Positions 42,122-47,435 of a DNA stretch of 47,435 nt are shown piece after piece. The stretch spans positions 1 to 47,435 of the forward strand of contig DJVB01000002.1 of the NCBI GenBank assembly GCA_002440745.1, given 5' to 3'. Position 1 is the stretch's first letter; each line of letters opens with the position of its first letter. The notes under the pieces were generated by a model, which saw only the letters and a program-made list of their open reading frames with translations, made no database searches and was not told the origin of the DNA. This DNA comes from Bacteroidales bacterium UBA6267 (GTDB lineage: Bacteria > Bacteroidota > Bacteroidia > Bacteroidales > UBA1556). The translations under genes and the position numbers were made by a program.

Positions 42122-43819
42122 ATGAAGACAAGAAATCTTTTGACTGCCTTAATCCTAATAGCAGTTGTTTTAATAGCTGGGTGCAAGAAAGACACCTATG
42201 AAGAAACACCTGGAGTTTGTCCACTGGTAGTATTTACCAACCCAGCAGATTTAGCAGTTGGAGTATCATTAAATCAAATCATTACAATTGATTTTAACGA
42301 GAGCATGAATCCAGCAACCATTACAAATTCCTCGATTGTAATAATGGATACCGCTCAAATAGCAGGCAATATTACTTATACAGGACAAACTGCAATATTT
42401 ACTCCATCGAGTCCACTCGCTTCAAATCGCACTTATACAGGAATTGTAAAAACCTCCGTACGCGACTTGAATGGGAATGCATTACAAGAAGATTATGTTT
42501 GGACTTTTTCAACAGGAACAATACTAGTTCCCTCAGTAATAAATACAGATCCAAATAGTAATGATATTGGGGTTGTATTGAATAAAACTATCATGGCTCG
42601 CTTCAATATGCAAATGGATGGAAACTCATTTTTACCAGCTAATTTCATGGTTGAGCTTGGTGGAAATACGATAGCTGGTAGTATTAGTTATGTCGGTACT
42701 GAAGCTTTTTTTCAGCCTTTGAATAATTTATTACCTAATTCCATATATACCGCCACCATAAAAGCCGATGTAAAAAACACATCAGGAACTTCAATGCTAA
42801 GTGATTATACATGGACTTTTACAACAGGAACCGACGTAGCTCCACTGGTAAAATGTCACGATCCAGCAAATAACTCATCAGGAGTAGTTCTCAATAAAGT
42901 TGTTTCAGCTTGTTTCGACCAGAAAATGGATTCACTAACCATGAATAACAGCACATTTACTCTTATACATGGAGGAATATCAGTTTCAGGATCAGTTGTT
43001 TATATCGATTCATTTGTAACCTTTACCCCAGCGGTTAACTTACTTTCAGGAACGGTTTACACTGCAACCATAACAACAGGAGCCAAAAATTTGGCTGGTG
43101 TTTCATTGGCAAATGATTTTGTATGGACATTTACAACGGTTGCACCATTAGGACCCCTACCAATATATTTAAATTCGGTTGAAACATTCGGAATAATAGC
43201 GGGTGTTGGAGTTAGCAATGTGGCAGGATTTAGCGTAATAAACGATTTAGATATTGGAATTAGTCCCGGCTTAAGATCGTCAATCACAGGCTTTCCTCCG
43301 GGGATAATTGTGAATGGAACCATGTATGCTTCCGACGACATTGCTCCTCCAGGAGTACCAGCCATGTTGATAGCTGCAAAACAAGATTTAACCAATGCAT
43401 ACTTAGCAGCTGAAGGTGCTGTTTCGCCAGCTCCCGCTACTGTATCAGGAGATATAGGAGGAACCACTTTAGCACCGGGTATTTATAAATCAACCTCCAC
43501 TTTACTTATACAATCGGGTGATCTGACATTAGATGCACAAGGCGATGCAAACGCAGTATGGATTTTTCAAGTCGCATCCGATTTTACCACCGTAGGCGGA
43601 GCTGGAGGCAATGTAATTTTAACGGGTGGAGCACAAGCCAAAAATATCTATTGGCAAGTAGGAAGCTCAGCCACCATTGGCGATTACACGCATTTCAAAG
43701 GAAATATTCTTGCATTGACCTCCATTACCTTAAATGCTTATGCAGAAGCTGATGGAAGAATGCTTTGCAGAAATGGATCAGTAGTTTTGACAAGTACAAA
43801 CATTATAAATAAACCATAA
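42122..43819 (+). CDS. Lipoprotein with three Ig-like (Big_5) domains and DUF3494 (ice-binding-like) domain
   Basis: 565 residues. Lipobox VLIAGC gives Cys21. Three Big_5-type repeats of about 100 residues (about 30-133, 133-235, 235-340) each carry the turn pattern AVGVSLNQIITIDFNESM, IGVVLNKTIMARFNMQMD or SGVVLNKVVSACFDQKMD and end in WTFSTGT/WTFTTGT. The C-terminal domain (about 350-565) is DUF3494: VSGDIGGTTLAPGIYKS, LTLDAQGDANAVWIFQV and GSSATIGDYTHFKGNILA. That fold is the beta-solenoid of microbial ice-binding proteins, though in many bacteria it is an adhesin. The OmpA gene starts 3 bases after the stop, so they form an operon. Confidence 0.88.
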   Translation: MKTRNLLTALILIAVVLIAGCKKDTYEETPGVCPLVVFTNPADLAVGVSLNQIITIDFNESMNPATITNSSIVIMDTAQIAGNITYTGQTAIFTPSSPLASNRTYTGIVKTSVRDLNGNALQEDYVWTFSTGTILVPSVINTDPNSNDIGVVLNKTIMARFNMQMDGNSFLPANFMVELGGNTIAGSISYVGTEAFFQPLNNLLPNSIYTATIKADVKNTSGTSMLSDYTWTFTTGTDVAPLVKCHDPANNSSGVVLNKVVSACFDQKMDSLTMNNSTFTLIHGGISVSGSVVYIDSFVTFTPAVNLLSGTVYTATITTGAKNLAGVSLANDFVWTFTTVAPLGPLPIYLNSVETFGIIAGVGVSNVAGFSVINDLDIGISPGLRSSITGFPPGIIVNGTMYASDDIAPPGVPAMLIAAKQDLTNAYLAAEGAVSPAPATVSGDIGGTTLAPGIYKSTSTLLIQSGDLTLDAQGDANAVWIFQVASDFTTVGGAGGNVILTGGAQAKNIYWQVGSSATIGDYTHFKGNILALTSITLNAYAEADGRMLCRNGSVVLTSTNIINKP

Positions 43820-43822
43820 ATC

Positions 43823-45934
43823 ATGAACAAGAAAAATTCCATTAAGAGATCGTTTATTGAATGGTTTCAAAATAATTCGACAATAAGCTACATTGTGCTT
43901 GGTGTCATTCTAACGATGTCGATGCAAAACAATTTGCAGGCTCAAACGGAGAAATATACAAGGCCATCGCTATATTTTGGTGTAGCTGCCGGCGCAAATC
44001 TAAATTTTTACAGAGGATCAACCCATCAAATGAATGCTGATTTTACTCCGCCAGTTGTATTTCACGATGGTTTTGGAGTGGGACTTTATGCAGCGCCACT
44101 CATCGAATTTTACAAACCTGAATCCAGATGGGGTTTTATGTTTCAAGCAGGCTACGATAGCCGCAAGGGAACATTTAATACAGTAACTTCACCATGTAAT
44201 TGCCCAGCCGATTTAAAAACAAATCTCAATTATATCACATTGGAGCCAAGTTTACGTTTTGCTCCGTTCAAGTCAAATTTTTACCTATTTGGCGGACCAC
44301 GTTTTGCCTTTAATTTGAATAATGCATTTATTTATCAATTGAATGTAAATCCAGATTATCCAAACCAAATTGAAGAACAAGAAGTTACCGGTGATTTTAG
44401 CAATGCGAAAAGCACGATTATCTCAATGCAGATTGCTGCTGGATATGATATTCCACTATCATCACAAGATCATCGTACTCAATTTGTACTTAGTCCATTT
44501 GTTTCGTTTCACCCATATTTTGGTCAGGACCCAAGGTCAATCGAAACATGGAATTTAACCACAGTAAGAATAGGTGCGGCACTAAAATTTGGTAGAGGCT
44601 CATTGATTGAAGAGGACAATAAAACTGCCGAAAACAATGAGAAACTCAGATTAGCTGAAAATATGAAAAAAACGCAGGATTCCATTAATGCCGTAAATGC
44701 AAAAAATGCCATTATTGCCAATTCCTATAAAGGAGCCGGATTTCTTGTGGTTTCACCAAAAAACATCCCAGTTGAACGCAAAGTTAGAGAAACATTCCCA
44801 TTGCGCAATTATGTGTTTTTTGATTTAGGTTCAACAGAAATACCAAATAGATACGTTTTGATTAACAAAAATCAGGTAAAGGATTTTAAAGAAGATCAGC
44901 TTGAAACTTTTACACCGTTAAAACTATCAGAACGTTCCAAAAGAGAAATGGTAGTTTACTATAATATCTTGAATATTTTAGGTGATCGTATGCAAAAAAA
45001 CCCATCATCGACCATTATATTGGTGGGTTCATCAGAGAAAGGACCTGAAGATGGATTAGCTATGGCAGGTTCCATAAAAAAATATCTTGTTGAGGTTTGG
45101 TCAATAAAACAGGATCGAATTGCGGTTGAAGGAAACTATAAACCAGAGATTCCATCAGAGCAAGAAGGTGGAACTTTAGAGCTTGAACTTTTACGCCAAG
45201 GTGACAGAAGAGTAAGCATCGAAAGCACATCACCAGCCTTATTGATGGAGTTTCAGACAGGCCGAAAAGGTTCTCTCAAACCTGTGGAAATAAATACTGT
45301 TCAAACTGCACCCATTGATAGTTATGTTTCATTTAACGCCCTGAAAGGTAATGAATTGTACAATTCATGGAGTTTAGAAATAAAGGATAAAGATGGTATT
45401 GTACAAAATTTTGGTCCTTATACCCAGAACAAAATAAGCATACCCGGCAAATCGATTTTAGGAACAAAAAGTGAAGGCGATTATAAGGTAACGATGGTTG
45501 GAAAAACCAAGACCAATACAGAGGTAAGAAAAGACACAACAGTGCATCTAGTACTTTGGAAACCAGCAGTTGATGAAGAAGGAATGAGATACAGTATTCT
45601 TTATGAATTTAATGAATCAACATCCATTCAGATGTACGAAAAGTACTTAACAGATATTGTTGCGCCAAAAATTCCTTCCAATGCAACCGTAATAATTCAT
45701 GGCCACTCCGATATTATTGGAGATGAGGCAAATAATGAAAGACTATCAACATCAAGAGCCAATAATGTCTATGGCATTTTAAAATCAGCTTTAGATAATT
45801 TAGGAAGAAAAGATATAATTTATGAAGTAGATGGACTAGGCGAAAATGAAGTTTTAGCTCCATTTGAAAATAATTTTCCAGAGGAAAGGTTTTATAATCG
45901 GACGGTTATCATCGATGTAATTCCAAAAAAATAA
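43823..45934 (+). CDS. OmpA-family outer-membrane protein with barrel and two peptidoglycan-binding-like domains
   Basis: 703 residues. A late signal segment (about 20-40, IVLGVILTMSMQNNLQAQ). Residues about 45-260 form an outer-membrane barrel (SLYFGVAAGANLNFYRG; FYLFGGPRFAFNLN). A short coiled region (about 270-300) precedes a first, degenerate OmpA-like domain (about 325-470: YVFFDLGSTEIPNRYVLI; STIILVGSSEKG). A canonical OmpA C-terminal domain is at about 590-703 (ATVIIHGHSDIIGDEANNERLSTSRANNVY; RFYNRTVIIDVI). Downstream of the DUF3494 lipoprotein in one operon; together they could display the ice-binding or adhesive domain at the surface, with OmpA anchoring to peptidoglycan. Confidence 0.88.
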   Translation: MNKKNSIKRSFIEWFQNNSTISYIVLGVILTMSMQNNLQAQTEKYTRPSLYFGVAAGANLNFYRGSTHQMNADFTPPVVFHDGFGVGLYAAPLIEFYKPESRWGFMFQAGYDSRKGTFNTVTSPCNCPADLKTNLNYITLEPSLRFAPFKSNFYLFGGPRFAFNLNNAFIYQLNVNPDYPNQIEEQEVTGDFSNAKSTIISMQIAAGYDIPLSSQDHRTQFVLSPFVSFHPYFGQDPRSIETWNLTTVRIGAALKFGRGSLIEEDNKTAENNEKLRLAENMKKTQDSINAVNAKNAIIANSYKGAGFLVVSPKNIPVERKVRETFPLRNYVFFDLGSTEIPNRYVLINKNQVKDFKEDQLETFTPLKLSERSKREMVVYYNILNILGDRMQKNPSSTIILVGSSEKGPEDGLAMAGSIKKYLVEVWSIKQDRIAVEGNYKPEIPSEQEGGTLELELLRQGDRRVSIESTSPALLMEFQTGRKGSLKPVEINTVQTAPIDSYVSFNALKGNELYNSWSLEIKDKDGIVQNFGPYTQNKISIPGKSILGTKSEGDYKVTMVGKTKTNTEVRKDTTVHLVLWKPAVDEEGMRYSILYEFNESTSIQMYEKYLTDIVAPKIPSNATVIIHGHSDIIGDEANNERLSTSRANNVYGILKSALDNLGRKDIIYEVDGLGENEVLAPFENNFPEERFYNRTVIIDVIPKK

Positions 45935-45967
45935 GTTGATTAATACACTTTAATCACCTTATAAATC

Positions 45968-46003
45968 AAAGGCCTGTCAAATCAAAAAATGACAGGTCTT
46001 TTC
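45968..46003 (+). terminator. Rho-independent terminator
   Basis: AAAGGCCTGTCA (45968-45979) pairs with TGACAGGTCTTT (45990-46001), one G-T mismatch, then T-rich sequence. It ends the DUF3494-OmpA operon. Confidence 0.75.
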
Positions 46004-46400
46004 TATTTATTATAGAAATAATCAGAAAAAAATCTTTCAAAACCAACCATAATCCGAAGATATTACCCAACTTTATCTTCCAATGATATACCTGAAAACC
46101 ATGGTGTTTTTGGTGAATGGGATGGCACGGACGACATGTCCACGTTAGTTGAGTTTAGCTGTCCCCCCAACAAGACGTCCTGCTGACAACATCGTTAAGC
46201 GCTCATATTGTCGCAAAAACAAAGTAAGACCATTAGGCAATACGGCATTATCTTAAAAATTAACATCACAAACGTGTGAATCATGTAATTAATGGCAAGT
46301 GTTATGTAAAACTTTTTGGTGAGTCATCTGTTACTTTTGCCTTGAAGTGAAAACTCTTTCCTTCCTGCCCTGCCAGTAGCGGGAATTCAATATAATAATT
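46004..46400 (+). promoter_or_regulatory. Upstream region of the second DUF3494 gene with direct repeats
   Basis: ATGTAAT at 46283 and ATGTAAA at 46304 are 21 bases apart; TTATGTAA (46302-46309) is followed after 22 bases by a perfect -7 TACTTTTG (46332-46339). This repeats the layout before 42122. A GC-rich palindrome-like CCCTGC-CAGTA-GCGGG lies in the leader near 46368. A frame-like stretch ending at 46184-46186 has no start and is not called. Confidence 0.55.
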
Positions 46401-47426
46401 ATGAAAATTAAGTTACAATTTGTCATAGCACTTTCTATAATGTTGCTATTGCCATTTGCAAATTATGGACAGACGCCTAATTTAGGAGAGGCTTCAAAGT
46501 TTGCAATATTCACCACCGTTGGTGCAGTAACCAATTCCGGGATCTCTCAGATAACAGGAAATGTGGGCACTAACAGTGGTTCTGCTACTGGATTTGGTAA
46601 TGTAAATGGCGTAATGGGAGTGAATTCTCAATGTGCTGTTGACCTTTTGACGGCCTATAATGCGATAATTGCCACTTCCTCTACTTTTAGTGTTGCCCCT
46701 TTATTAGGTAATGGCGACACTTTAATTCCGGGTGTTTATGCTATAACTGGCGCCACCTCTCTGAATCTAAATCTGTATCTCGATGCTTTAGGAGATTCAA
46801 ATGCAGTTTTTATTTTTAAAATTTCTGCCCCTTTATCCACCGGACCCAATGCTAAAGTTAGGCTTATAAATGGCACAAAAGCATGCAATGTTTTTTGGAC
46901 AGTTGAAGGTTTAGTTAGTATGGCTGCCGGAACATATATGAGTGGAACTGTCATTGCCAATAATGGAGGTATAAATATGAATTCAGGCGATACCATTGAA
47001 GGCAGAGCTCTTTCAACTAATGGGGCTATTACATTGAATGGCACTATGATTTCTACCCCAATCGGTTGTGGTAGTCCTTTATTAACTGGACCTGTTGCAC
47101 CTACTCTTAATTTAATAGCATGTTACACGATTTTATCATCCAGTGGAGCTGTAACAAACTCGGGTATAACCTATGTTACTGGTGATGTGGGCACTAATTC
47201 TGGTTTGACATCGGGTTTTAATAGCCTATATGTTACAGGTACAATTCATCCAATTCCTGACGGATCTACATCTGCTGCTGCATCAGAATTGCTTAATGTT
47301 TATACTTATTTAAACACTTTGCCGCACGATATCGAACTTTTATATCCGGCTCAATTCGGCCATAATTTAGTTCTTACTCCCCATACATACTTGATGAATG
47401 CTGCAGTCTCTTTCCTGACTTCCTAA
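46401..47426 (+). CDS. DUF3494 (ice-binding-like) protein, second domain interrupted at the window edge
   Basis: 341 residues to a TAA at 47424. Signal peptide (residues 1-23, ANYGQ). The first DUF3494 domain is about residues 28-224 (AIFTTVGAVTNSGISQITGNVG; GDTLIPGVYAITG; LDALGDSNAVFIFKI; CNVFWTVEGLVSMAAG). A second begins at about 232 (TILSSSGAVTNSGITYVTGDVG) and stops in the middle, at VSFLTS. In the next reading frame the sequence after VSF reads PDFLILT, which continues the family pattern. A one-base frameshift near 47413-47416 is therefore likely, either a sequencing error or a real lesion. The full protein probably extends beyond the window. Confidence 0.8.
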   Translation: MKIKLQFVIALSIMLLLPFANYGQTPNLGEASKFAIFTTVGAVTNSGISQITGNVGTNSGSATGFGNVNGVMGVNSQCAVDLLTAYNAIIATSSTFSVAPLLGNGDTLIPGVYAITGATSLNLNLYLDALGDSNAVFIFKISAPLSTGPNAKVRLINGTKACNVFWTVEGLVSMAAGTYMSGTVIANNGGINMNSGDTIEGRALSTNGAITLNGTMISTPIGCGSPLLTGPVAPTLNLIACYTILSSSGAVTNSGITYVTGDVGTNSGLTSGFNSLYVTGTIHPIPDGSTSAAASELLNVYTYLNTLPHDIELLYPAQFGHNLVLTPHTYLMNAAVSFLTS

Positions 47427-47435
47427 TTTTAACAC

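Noticed and set aside
46018..46186. Frame reading YYPTLSSNDIPENHGVFGEW and ending in SCPPNKTSC
   Set aside because: No start codon after the preceding stop, and it lies in the promoter region of the next gene. Possibly an old remnant, too weak to call.

Overview
The window looks like a chromosome fragment of an AT-rich, probably anaerobic or facultatively anaerobic member of the Bacteroidota. The support is: promoters of the Bacteroidota type (TTTG, then TAnnTTTG), for example a perfect TTTG-N19-TACTTTTG at 1977-2007; a lamin-tail surface protein with a FlgD/CHU_C-like C-terminus; DUF3494 surface proteins next to an OmpA protein; and an SDR-type threonine dehydrogenase. No rRNA, tRNA or CRISPR array was seen.

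Layout. 1-10.5 kb: a hypothetical gene followed by a structured attC-like element, an HTH regulator divergent from a secreted CsgG/LpoB-like protein, a large lamin-tail protein, a PEP-synthase-like ATP-grasp protein with degenerate receiver domains, and threonine dehydrogenase. 10.5-12.4 kb: a small mobile-looking patch on the minus strand, with a truncated tyrosine recombinase, a strong hairpin, a WG-repeat lipoprotein gene, a second attC-like element and a remnant gene. It resembles a decayed integron-type cassette array.

12.4-24.3 kb: one minus-strand operon of 13 genes, read mrpE-mrpF-mrpG-DUF4040-mrpEB fusion-mrpC-(MrpD-MrpD fusion)-nuoH-nuoB-nuoC-nuoD-(NuoI-GltD fusion)-DHOD-like. It has the plan of a membrane-bound hydrogenase / membrane-bound sulfane reductase complex (Mbh/Mbx/Mbs). 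The large subunit has lost the Ni-binding cysteine pairs (both CxxC sites read CxxE), so it is better called an energy-converting-hydrogenase-related complex. The NuoI-GltD fusion suggests electron exchange with NAD(P)H and ferredoxin, with cation or proton translocation through the Mrp module.

25.8-36.3 kb: a sulfur-respiration island on the minus strand. One operon (36264 to 28923) encodes a Tat-exported PsrA/PhsA-type molybdoenzyme, a four-cluster ferredoxin subunit, an NrfD/PsrC membrane subunit, two YeeE/YedE half-transporters and three exported rhodanese-fold proteins. All three end in Cys-Asp, two of them in GGGCD, and most of their rhodanese active-site cysteines are missing. A second operon encodes an octaheme cytochrome c of the tetrathionate-reductase type and a cytochrome b fused to a PAS domain. 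Similar palindromes (TGTTATT-N2-AATAACA) lie upstream of both operons, suggesting one shared regulator.

36.9-47.4 kb: a small lysine-rich protein, an AraC-family regulator, a PAS-PAS hybrid histidine kinase with a partner response regulator, an outer-membrane barrel protein, a DUF3494 lipoprotein with an OmpA-family partner, and a second DUF3494 protein that appears frameshifted at the window edge. Both DUF3494 genes share an upstream direct-repeat promoter architecture.

The best candidates for something undescribed are the C-terminal GGGCD arm on degenerate exported rhodaneses (resembling the SoxY carrier arm by analogy), the cofactor-less Mbh-like complex with CxxE motifs and two unusual fusions, and the cassette-like elements.
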